64,000 bases of DNA from positions 930,001 through 994,000 of the forward strand of contig JARFXM010000005.1 of the NCBI GenBank assembly GCA_029532625.1, in the 5' to 3' direction. The notes below the pieces were generated by a model. That model searched no databases, was not told the DNA's origin, and saw only the letters and a list, made by a program, of their open reading frames with translations. Both the position numbers and the translations under genes were made by a program. The DNA is from Lomentospora prolificans. Lineage: Eukaryota; Ascomycota; Sordariomycetes; Microascales; Microascaceae. Shown one piece after another: positions 55,567-64,000 of this stretch (the first letter of the stretch is position 1; each line of letters begins with the position of its first letter).

Positions 55567-55943
55567 TCACTTTCCCATATCTGCCGTCGAACGAATTGCC
55601 TGTTTATAGTTAGATCTTAAGTATATTAAATGAGAATAACAGCTTCGTACCAATGGTCATTTACTAAGGAGGCAGAGTATACCTCATGCGTTATCTTCTC
55701 AAGCTTCTGTGCACTAAGCTTACCCATATAATTGAGATCGTAGATAAACCAGGCAGGTACCGGGTTGACCGAGTCGCAATTGGGGAGAAAGTGTATCTCG
55801 TCGCGTGGAAGATCTTGACTAAGATTAAGGTCCCGGTGGAGGACATTCGCACAGAAGGTTTGACCAAGATTCTTCACCCTCTCCTCAGGTAAGCCTTTAA
55901 TATCAGTAACACGGGCTTTGATTATAATACGACGCTGATCCAT
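55567..55943 (-). CDS. Small hypothetical protein
   Basis: A two-exon model of 97 aa: exon 1 55683-55943, starting MDQRRIIIKARVTDIKGLPE, then an 83-nt intron (donor GTATAC, acceptor CAG), then exon 2 55567-55599 ending IRSTADMGK. The exon 1 frame stays open upstream to 56144, so a longer N-terminus through further splicing is possible. The composition is protein-like (LNYMGKLSAQKLEKITHE; LPRDEIHFLPNCD). I do not recognise the family. It lies between the inverted repeats at 53.9 and 56.7 kb, so it could belong to a mobile element or be a recent accessory gene. Confidence 0.45.
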
Positions 55944-56280
55944 TGCTGAAATATTATCGCCCACTATGCTTTTTCGTATTCGACAAGTCGCCAATTTGTT
56001 CAAGTTGTCTAGAAGATATGATAAAATGGCTGAACAGTGTTGATGAGGAGGGATGGGCAAGAAGCTTTTGGAGGAAAAAGAAAGCAGTGTGTGCTTACGT
56101 AAGTGAACCACCTGGATAGAGAGTGTAATTGTCCTGTAAGCCACGTCTAACCAGCCACTTTAGAGGATCAAAGTAAGATCCCATACTTTGGAGGGAATCT
56201 AAGAATTAAGTACGGCATGCTATGAGAAGAACATGAAGAAGATGCAAATCTGCAGTTGGTGGAAGGTTATAGTATTCTAG

Positions 56281-56310
56281 ATAATGCAGTAGAAGGCGAA
56301 ATGGGCGTCG
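56281..56310 (+). repeat. Partial third copy of the repeat
   Basis: GCAGTAGAAGGCGAAATGGG CGTCG closely matches the first part of the 53917-54081 repeat (CAGTAAAAGGCGAAATGGGT followed by GTCG). Confidence 0.65.
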
Positions 56311-56585
56311 TTATTTTTGGATTATCTAATCAGTTTCAGAGCAAATGTGAGCTTGTGCTGGTGACTGTCCCATCACCGCCCACCAAAATGTGCAGGAGTT
56401 ATTGACTTCACTGGCTGCAACTATATTTTCCAGCTGGAGATACTATCTAAAGTCCAGGTATGCTAGGTATGCCAACAGAGCGTCGTCCCGGACGTGGCCT
56501 GGGTGAACAGTGCCCTGCCATGTTGGGCTAGTTAGAGAGAAAGATCACGCTCCGGGGTAGGCGCGGTTGAAAAATGACCCAGAAA

Positions 56586-56721
56586 TTTTGTTAGGTAGCA
56601 GACACCTCCGGTACTTCCTGGTTACAAGAGGTACAAGTTGACCTCACAACCGCATCTAGGACATACTGAAAAAGTTAACAAGAGTTTCGCGACACCCAGT
56701 TCGCCTTTTACTGTATCAATG
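56586..56721 (-). repeat. Right arm of an inverted repeat pair
   Basis: It matches 53917-54081 on the opposite strand, including a block of 30 or so identical bases around CTTGTAACCAGGAAGTACCG. The two arms enclose about 2.5 kb of AT-richer DNA. Confidence 0.8.
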
Positions 56722-56736
56722 CTTGTCTATCAAAGC

Positions 56737-56759
56737 TTAGGCAAGCCTCAGTCGGAACT
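56737..56759 (+). repeat. 23-bp direct repeat, copy 1
   Basis: Begins TTAGGCAAGCCTCAGTCGG; 21 of 23 bases match 62621-62643 in the same orientation. Confidence 0.8.
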
Positions 56760-57706
56760 GGCACGGGGGAGCTTAACAACTTGTCCCCCACATTCGCGCG
56801 TCGAGGGCTTTGATTGAATTCGAATGCATTATTGAACCCATGATCCCTTTTCCCAGAAAGCCAGCGTCCCCGAGTCACCTTCACCGCTCGCTCACAATTT
56901 CGAATACGGAGGGAAGGGAGAGCCCGTTAGATTACTTATCCCGCCGTTACCTTGTCCATAGATACACCACAATAGACCGCAGGTTCGATTTTCCCTCGTC
57001 CGAAACCGGGGCATCAACAAGAGCAGTCACGGTCAACGAGTCATATCCGACCCGCATATCGAAACCTAATCCTCCCCATGGTTGGTCCGTTGTACAAGCA
57101 GGAAGAACATCCATGACTAGTGAGAGGGACCTGACCGCCCTTCTCGGCCTGCAGGGTCTTTCACATCCGCGTGCCGCGCCCGCACCCCTCCGCACCTCTC
57201 CTCGCGCCCTTCCGCTCACCACCTCCCTCCATCCACAGCCCAGTGCCGAAATCACAGGTATTAGCTCTTGGTCCGTTTTCCCCCGGATAACATCAATTAT
57301 TGTTAGGTAATGGCTGGTGCCTTAGCCGTTCGTTAGGAATCGGAAACTTGAGGGACGCCGAAAGTACGTAAAATGGAACGACGCTAACAGGCAATCTCTA
57401 TGCCGAGTTAGCGTAGGGGTAAGAGAAACAGAATGGCCTGGCGCTGTCAGTCGTTAACATTTCGCCCTGCGTAGCCTCTGGAATGGAGATCCATTCCTGC
57501 CAGTGCGCCGGCACAGGGATGTAATGTCTCAGACCAGGGCCGGCACGGTCCTTTCGGTGTAACCGGAACGGATCAATATTTTGCCATCTCACCGAAGCCC
57601 TAGCCAATCAAGTCCAGGCACTTCCAAAATCTTCAAACGGTACAGCTTCACCCCTCGCGTCCCAACTTCCATCATCCTATCACTGTCAACTCTCAAGGCC
57701 GTCACA
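56760..57706. other. Intergenic region upstream of the bL33m gene
   Basis: Open frames on both strands (longest 166 codons, plus strand, no ATG at its start) have no recognised motifs. No gene called. Confidence 0.45.
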
Positions 57707-58071
57707 ATGGCGAAGAAAAGTACGTTATAACAGAACCCGTGTCATAATATGAGTGCGATCTCTCTGATGCACGTCGGATCGCTAACGCAGATGGCATATT
57801 ACAGCTAAATCCCGTGTCGTAATCGTGCGCCTGCTCTCCATGGCTGCCACCGGCTTCTTCTACACCTTCCGACGCAAGCGCACCGCCAGGCCGATGAGCT
57901 TACTCAAATATGACCCCATCGGTATGTTTGCTTTCGCTGCTTAATTTTGCGCTCCGCCTTCCTTCACCTTTACCCGACCATAGCGGCCATCTTTGTCCCT
58001 CTCTACTCACGCGTCATCTAGTTCGGAAACACGTCCTCTTCCTCGAGCAGAAGCGAAAAGGTGGAAAATAA
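57707..58071 (+). CDS. mrpl39: Mitochondrial ribosomal protein bL33m
   Basis: Small protein of the mitochondrial large ribosomal subunit (yeast Mrpl39, bacterial L33). Three exons (57707-57719, 57805-57921, 58022-58071) encode 59 aa. Introns are 85 nt (GTACGT) and 100 nt (GTATGT). The spliced product begins MAKKTKSRVVIVRLLSMAAT and ends with KYDPIVRKHVLFLEQKRKGG then K. The KSRVVIVRLLSMAATGFFYT, RPMSLLKYDP and V.FLEQKR blocks are those of fungal L33m. Each exon alone is too short to be called as an ORF, which is why such genes are easily missed. It is convergent with the coiled-coil gene. Confidence 0.93.
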
Positions 58072-58585
58072 ACCACCTCCGTCCCCTGAATCAAAATGGA
58101 CCATCATGAACCTGCAACCATATCATTCGAACCGAAGCCTTACGGGTTGCACTTCATTGTACAACAACCAGGATCTCGTGCTTCCCATCACTTACCCGCC
58201 GAGAGGCAATCTTGTACATTATCTGTCACGTTACGACCCATTGCATGCTATAGACAGGCCGGAATGGCTAGAAAGGGCCAGCGGTTAATCCATCGTTTCC
58301 AAATATTCGCTACTCGTAGAGAGCAATGCTTGAGTGATGGCCGCCGTACTGCAATGTCTAATATGAATCAGTTTTGGATTTTGGGCCCTGGTTAATGCAT
58401 ACCCACATGCGGCCCATACATCCCCTTTACTAACGCGCATAATCTGCCGTAGTCAAGTGTTTCTTCTCTCTCCCAGCTAATCATGCATACTGGCCTTCTG
58501 TAAATCAGCTCAGCTTCTCGCCGCACGCGATATTGAGGTTGTCTTAATTCATGCAGATCCGAACCTCGTATCTTTCTGCTCCACT
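58072..58585. other. Convergent 3' region bL33m / coiled-coil gene
   Basis: No further gene; short ORFs without motifs. Confidence 0.5.
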
Positions 58586-61500
58586 CTAAGATGCGTTTCC
58601 AGTCCCATCGCCTTCCTGTGGCTTCTTAGAATATGTTTTGGTGACTTTTCTGCTTCTGCCCCTAGCGCTCGGTCGTCTCGTAATCTTTCCTCTGTTGTAT
58701 CGGGTCATCGACCTGATTGTCGTGATGTTGGGCATCATCAACGTATCATTGCACGCAGTTGCATTTGATCTGCTTCCAGGCCCTTGAAGAGTTACAGGGA
58801 AGTAAGACGACTTGAGATCCCCCACCTCGAACTCAAGTGCGCCGAATATTCCTTCACTTGCTTTAGGAACTTTGGTCGGCCTCTCATCGGCATGTGCTGG
58901 TGCATTCCGTTTTAGCTCGGTGGCTCCCCGCAGTTGATTTTGTAAACTAAGTCCCGATCTAATGCTAGCCAGTAAGTCATCCATCTGTGCATCGCCTTCG
59001 TCGTATGCTGACGGACCCTCGGACTCGAGTCTTTGAGAAGGGAGAGTCGGCATTGACCTTGTACGATGCTTCGAATTCGACGTCGTGATTTCTCTCCTAC
59101 CTCGAGTCAGCACCTTCCGTGTTGGAACCTCCTGCGCATTTCTGACAGGTTTGAGGATGGAGGCTGGATGAGTAGCCTGTCGACGAGATATCCTTTCCTG
59201 GTGCACCGAAGGTGGCTCGCCGCCTGCAATCTCATCAAGAGGGCTCCTGACCACAATTTTCCGCACCAATTCGTTAGTCAAGTCTCCCTGGGGAGTTAAG
59301 ACTCCTTGATCCATTCTGCCTGCGCAAGCCCGAGAAGCTAAGGGGCCAGATAGACCAAGTTTCCTGTAGGGTTGAATGCAGGTCTCTTCACTCGGCTTGC
59401 CGACACCAGCCGGTAGTTCATCGACAGAAGCTACGATTGTGTCTCGAGTTAGAACTTCTGCTGGAGTGGAGGGTGATAGAAGACCAGATACGTTGGAATC
59501 GTGTCTGGCGTCCCTCAACGCAAGGAATATAGTACGCAAGTCGTCGGCACCGAGATTCCGGAATTCCGTTTGGGCATCTCGAATACCGTCGGCTGATTCC
59601 ATCCACTGCTTCAATGCGTCTGTGAGGTTCTGTATCTTGGTTTCGGGCTTCCTCAGCTTATCCTTCAGATTGACGATTCTCTGTTCGGCATCGGCCAAAG
59701 TCTTCTTTGTCCTCTCAAGAGCGGCGTTCTCAACTTCCCTTGATGCAATAATATCCGCCAGCTCTATGGATAACTGGTCCTTTTCTGACACCGTTCTCTT
59801 TAGGTTCTCTTCAAGTTCTATTTTCTGGGTTTCTCGCTCCTTCAAAGTGTTTTCAGCTTCTCTCAGTTTAACTTTTTCTGTCTCCAGGTCAAGAGTGACC
59901 ATTTCATACAGGACGGATAGGTCACTGGTAGCTCCGTCCTTAGCTCGAATATGCTCAGTAAATTCGCTAAGCAGACCTTGAAGTTCGCCCATTCTTGACT
60001 CATTTTTCGCGAGGCCTTCCCTCAGTTGTGATTGCAATCCTGTCATGTCGTTCTCCTTCGTTTGAAGCTTCTCGAGCAAGACTGCATTGTCGCAGTCAAG
60101 CCGCTTCTTCTCTTGTGAAATCGCTTCGAGAGCTCTGATTTGGGCTTCAAGTTCCCGAACCTGGAGACCTTTCTCCGTCGCAATTGCGGCCGCCTCAGCA
60201 ACCCTCTTCGTCACTGCTTGAAGGTTACCGTCCTTCTCTGCAAGTTGCGCGGCCAATTCTTCACACCTATCACTCTTCTCACTGAGCTGTAGAAGTAGGC
60301 GCTCATCTTGGCTCTTTATTAGGTCGTTGACTGATACCAACTGATCCTTGATTATATTTTCAAGGTTAAGCGAGGCCGTGCACATATTACTCTGACCGGA
60401 CAAGACGGCGGAAACGTCTTCTTGAAGCCTACGATAGCTGTTAGCAAGTGCTAGAGAATATTCGAGCGACACAGAGCTTTACCTCGTGCTACTTGCAACG
60501 AGTAATGAATTCAAGTCATCAAAATCTTTTCTCAAGCCGGGGAGTTCAGAGATACTCGCACCTGCCGTGGCCGCTTGTTCGAGGATTGTGTCTAGCCTAG
60601 AGGGAGATTAATACACATGTCCGTAAACACCTTGTCAATAACCTACTTTGAGGTGATTACAGCATGAGTCTTCTCTTTCAGATCAAGCCCTAAGCTTGCT
60701 ACTTGAAGCTGAGCTAGTATCTCGTTCGAATTGGCTTCCAGAGATTGTAGGTGCTCTTGGGTAGATCGCTCATACTCCATTCGGTCTAAGAGGCTTTGCG
60801 ACTTGATTTTCTCGTTTCGTAGATCTTCTTGCAACATATACAGTTCCTTTTTCAAGGCTTCATTTCCTTCTTCGACTAATACTTAGTTAGAATAGAACTG
60901 ATGAAGGTGAAAGCTGAGAGCTTACGTTTATTACCGTGTGTCTTGGACGCCCTTAGTTCTTCCTCCAGCAATAATTTGATGGCGTCTCGTGCTGCTGCTG
61001 CCTTTTTCATGCCTATCTCGAACTGCTCAAGGGCTTTTCGTTGCTGGGATTGTGTTTCCTCTTGCTCCTTTCGAATGCTATCAATAGTATTGTCACAAGA
61101 TGCCTTACAGCGCTTGTAGAGACTCTGCTGCTCTACGATTGCCTCGTTTAATTTCGTTCGGTATGACTTGATTTTTATTTGCATATCCTTCCTGAGGTTT
61201 TCAAATTGCTCGAGCTCGACCCGGACTTCATTATTAGCTTTGACTAACAGCTCGTTTTGACCCGATAGTTCAGCAACTCTAGACTCGAGAGAAGAAACCA
61301 ACGAGGACTGCTTCTTGAAATTTTCGGTATGCTCACGGATACATTTATTTTTATCGTCGATGATCTTTTCAAGCTCAGACATTCGATGAGCGGCATTCTC
61401 ACTTCGGCGTGCATGGTTCTGGAGATATGTGTTCCAAGCAGACCCGAATTTCTCCAGATCAACCATCTCGTCACCGTGGAAAGGGAAGGAAAGGCGGCCT

Positions 61501-62297
61501 GGATTCATGCGCCTTCGGGAGATATTGGAACTTTGCGAGAGGGGTCTTGGTACTGTCGTACATGAGTCTTGTGGAGGACCACTAACAACATGACGCTCAT
61601 ATTTCTCGTTAGATTTACCTCGAGATGTGTGGATGGATGAGGGGGGAAAGCCTTTTGACGGAAGAGAGAGGTCCCCAGACACTCTTGGTGATCCTCGGAC
61701 CAGATGCTGACGGAGAGCCTCTTGAATTTTCATTGGCGGGGCCAAGGAGGGTGGACAGTGCATACGAGACGGTTTCTCCCGGGGTAGTTGTGTCTGTTGC
61801 GATGTTACTTCGGTGGGTGCAAGACCTGGCCTCTTAAAGCTTGAAATATGGGAGCTGTGAGCCAGTGAGCGGTCAGATAAGCGGACCATGGCGCCAGGAG
61901 TGACGGGTAGCAGTCTTTGCGGAGTATGAACTGAACCACCACGGACCTGTTGATCAGGAGAGATAGCGCTATCCCGTGCTCGATATCCAGCTGACATTCC
62001 AAGGCCGCGGCAATTCTGATCTATCAGTTGGTGGTTAGAGAATGGCCGGGCAAAAGATGGCTGCTGCCCACAGCGATGTGATGCTGGAGATGCGAGCTCC
62101 ACGCTTGGCCGGGGACCAGGGAGCCGACTGAGGGACACTTTCCGGACCGGACCCCTGGCCGAGCCCGGGGGCTGAGAAACCATAGGATTCCCAAGTTGTA
62201 TTGGGTCCGGTGACAAGGATGCAGAATTCAAGGTTAGTGGAAGTCTTGGGGGACGGTGAGGACCGAAACCCAAAGGAGAGCTCTGCATGGGGTCCAT
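58586..62297 (-). CDS. Large coiled-coil protein of unknown function
   Basis: Four exons (60926-62297, 60647-60875, 60483-60596, 58586-60428) encode 1185 aa. The three introns are 50-54 nt (GTAAGC, GTAGGT, GTAAAG) and all joins keep the frame. Residues about 1-290 are Pro/Ser/Arg-rich and basic (MDPMQSSPLGFGPHRPPRLP). Residues about 300-880 are almost entirely heptad-like helix (ELEKIIDDKNKCIREHTENF, LEEELRASKTHGN, LDTILEQAATAGASISELPG, ELEAQIRALEAISQEKKRLD). The last 300 residues are Ser/Arg/Lys-rich with a basic end GKITRRPSARGRSRKVTKTY. Such architecture occurs in spindle-pole, kinetochore and meiotic-axis proteins, but no family motif is recognised and I do not assign a role. Confidence 0.8.
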
Positions 62298-63358
62298 CAG
62301 GACGATCTTTTAGACAAACACTCAAAGATGAATACACAGGGAGATTCGGAAGACTATTGACAAAAGCACGGGTTCGAAACAATAGGAGGAATGGCCCAGA
62401 TCTGGTGAGCAGAAATGGCAAATTAATGAGGGGTTTGATAGGGCTTGCCATTTCCGTCCAAGGGAAGGAGTCAGTGTCGTATCTAGCTCCATCTTGATAC
62501 ACCACCAGAATGACTGGTTTGGGAGAGGAAGGCACGATCCCTCGACTGAGTAGAAGCTAGGGAACATCTAGCTTGGAGTTAAGGAAGGAGAACAGAGACC
62601 CACCCGATGTGGTGAATATGTTAGGCAAGCCTCAATCGAAACTTTGGGGCCTTACATTATGTTTGCTCCTTCCCTACCGAAATGGAGGGGGAGATTCGGT
62701 GACATCGTTGGGGTGATTTCGAAGGAGGAGGGAAGGAAGTGGTGATATGAAAAGCGATTCGGCGAAAACATCATGATGCAGCCCCGTCAATTCAATCTGA
62801 TCACAGACTATCAAAGTCGTCACTTAATCACATGTGACTGATGCAGGAGGAAAGCACCCCCAATGACTTGCCATCTTCGTGTCGACGGGGTATCTGCTCG
62901 TAGTAGAGACTAAAAGCGAAAGTGACTGAGGCTGGGGGTGACCTCTATCGACAGGAAGCAGCTCTTGACACTGCACCAAGAGCCAGCATCCAAGGCCTCG
63001 CCGGCAACAGCAACGTTGGCGGTTAGCACGTTCCTAGCTTCAATCACAAGTCGGGAATCGCCAACAGCGCCACCTTGAGGCAAAGGATGAGTTTCATATC
63101 ATTTTCTCACAAGCATTTTCGTTTAGCGTTGACGCTTGCGCCCTCTGCGCTTTCCGACGTGGCTCCAAGATGGTCGTGGCTTATCCTTCCACCGGACTGG
63201 GTTCTAAAACAGAAGCTCCGTGATATATGTAGAATAGTTTGGCGCCTGCCATTGTTTTGACAGTTTCTGGGGAAAAAGCATTAAACTTGGCCATTCGCGC
63301 CTAAGGGGGGAGGCCGGGCCCTGCAGGAGCTGATAAGTCGGCGGTTCAGAACGAGGAA
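62298..63358. other. Intergenic region upstream of the coiled-coil gene
   Basis: No gene supported. It contains the second copy of a 23-bp direct repeat (62621-62643). Confidence 0.5.
62621..62643 (+). repeat. 23-bp direct repeat, copy 2
   Basis: Begins TTAGGCAAGCCTCAATCGA; pairs with 56737-56759, two mismatches. Confidence 0.8.
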
Positions 63359-63769
63359 CTAACACTGGTTGGTCAGCATCGCCACTCTCGCCATTCGGCC
63401 TGCCTCAAATTGTCGAGAGAGTTGTTCCATCACAATATCAATCAAGGACGTGGTGGACAATCTTCTAAAGACAGGGGTAAGAGAGGCGCATATGTGATAT
63501 GGTTCATGCCGATCCCAAATCTCTGGCTCAAAACTCCTCTTGCACAAGTAGATTTTCGGGGCACACTCTGTGTCTTCTCCCTCTAGACCTTCCACCTTCG
63601 CATTGTATTCGCCAAGCATCCGGATATCGTACGAATGCGTGTTGGTCATCGAGGTGCCAAGCCAGAGCTTTTTACTTGTAGAGTCTGACCGGAACCAAGA
63701 AGGAAAACATAGGCAGTGATGCCAACGAGCGTTCAGGCCGTTGACCCCGCCGGGATCTGACGCTCTCAT
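63359..63769 (-). CDS. Hypothetical ORF, possibly the 3' exon of a gene
   Basis: An ATG-initiated frame of 136 codons (MRASDPGGVNGLNARWHHC to MARVAMLTNQC). Its sequence is protein-like in places (KIYLCKRSFEPEIWDRHEPY; LIDIVMEQLSRQFEAGRM) but no family is recognised. A neighbouring minus frame at 63672-63872 (GHGSALGAPLEMLAG) could be an upstream exon, but I see no clean splice pair. The model is tentative and may continue beyond what I can resolve. Confidence 0.3.
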   Translation of the reverse strand: MRASDPGGVNGLNARWHHCLCFPSWFRSDSTSKKLWLGTSMTNTHSYDIRMLGEYNAKVEGLEGEDTECAPKIYLCKRSFEPEIWDRHEPYHICASLTPVFRRLSTTSLIDIVMEQLSRQFEAGRMARVAMLTNQC

Positions 63770-64000
63770 TGGCTGCAAATTGAGTCCTCACCCCAGCCAG
63801 CATCTCGAGCGGAGCGCCGAGGGCGCTACCGTGGCCAATGAAAGGCCGGCGACTCTCAGGCACAGTTGCCAAAGATAGATCCCGTCACATTTTCCTCCAC
63901 CCCTTCGCCCGCCATCTGCGATTCGCCAACCAGCAAAGGTTAAGTGTTTCTTCAAGGACGCCATCGATGGAGCTTGAGGTCTGGAATGGTCCTTCTTGTG

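Noticed and set aside
63967..64000. ATG-initiated frame running off the right edge (plus strand)
   Set aside because: Only eleven codons are visible; nothing supports it beyond an ATG.
1..64000. CRISPR array, bacterial operon or prophage
   Set aside because: The window is clearly eukaryotic with spliceosomal introns; no regularly spaced repeats were seen.

Overview
The window is nuclear DNA of a filamentous ascomycete (Pezizomycotina; the protein flavour points to Sordariomycetes, inferred by eye only). Support: short GT-AG introns (about 50-230 nt) with CTAAC-type branch points, a secreted GH7 cellobiohydrolase, orthologues of the Aspergillus creC and creD genes, a Clr5-domain protein, a fungal zincless Fpg glycosylase and an Asp tRNA with a tiny intron. 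Fifteen protein genes can be assigned with fair to high confidence, plus one tRNA and a non-coding host gene carrying six box C/D snoRNAs.

Layout. 0-7 kb: 5' end of cdc2/CDK1 (minus, cut by the window edge), an ALKBH1-type dioxygenase, and the sulfite reductase flavoprotein (MET10). 7-11 kb: tRNA-Asp, a mitochondrial EngB-type GTPase, and a GH7 cellobiohydrolase with no cellulose-binding module. 14-19 kb: Fpg glycosylase, the snoRNA host gene (plus), and a Clr5-domain protein (minus). 21.8-28.7 kb: a Slm1-like PH-domain protein and a CreD-like arrestin. 28.7-39.7 kb: an 11-kb stretch with no gene I can support. 39.7-50 kb: CreC (WD40), Gem1/Miro, Abd1 cap methyltransferase, Rpn7 proteasome subunit. 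50.6-52.6 kb: alanine aminotransferase. 53.9-56.8 kb: a repeat-bounded AT-rich block with a small hypothetical gene. 57.7-62.3 kb: mitochondrial ribosomal protein bL33m and a large coiled-coil protein. 62.3-64 kb: one weak ORF.

Most genes are unlinked housekeeping functions. Two themes stand out. First, two components of the carbon-catabolite-repression ubiquitin network, CreC and CreD, lie 11 kb apart, and a cellulase gene with a clustered CreA-type site set lies 16 kb further left. Second, at 15.7-17.3 kb, six successive introns of a gene without coding exons each hold one C/D snoRNA. Their D' guides match, in the same order, the yeast snR78-snR77-snR76-snR75-snR74-snR73 polycistron.

Sequence quality: two genes (Abd1 and the Clr5 protein) read through only if one base is removed from a C/G homopolymer (three places in all, always one base too many). 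This points to consensus errors rather than pseudogenes.
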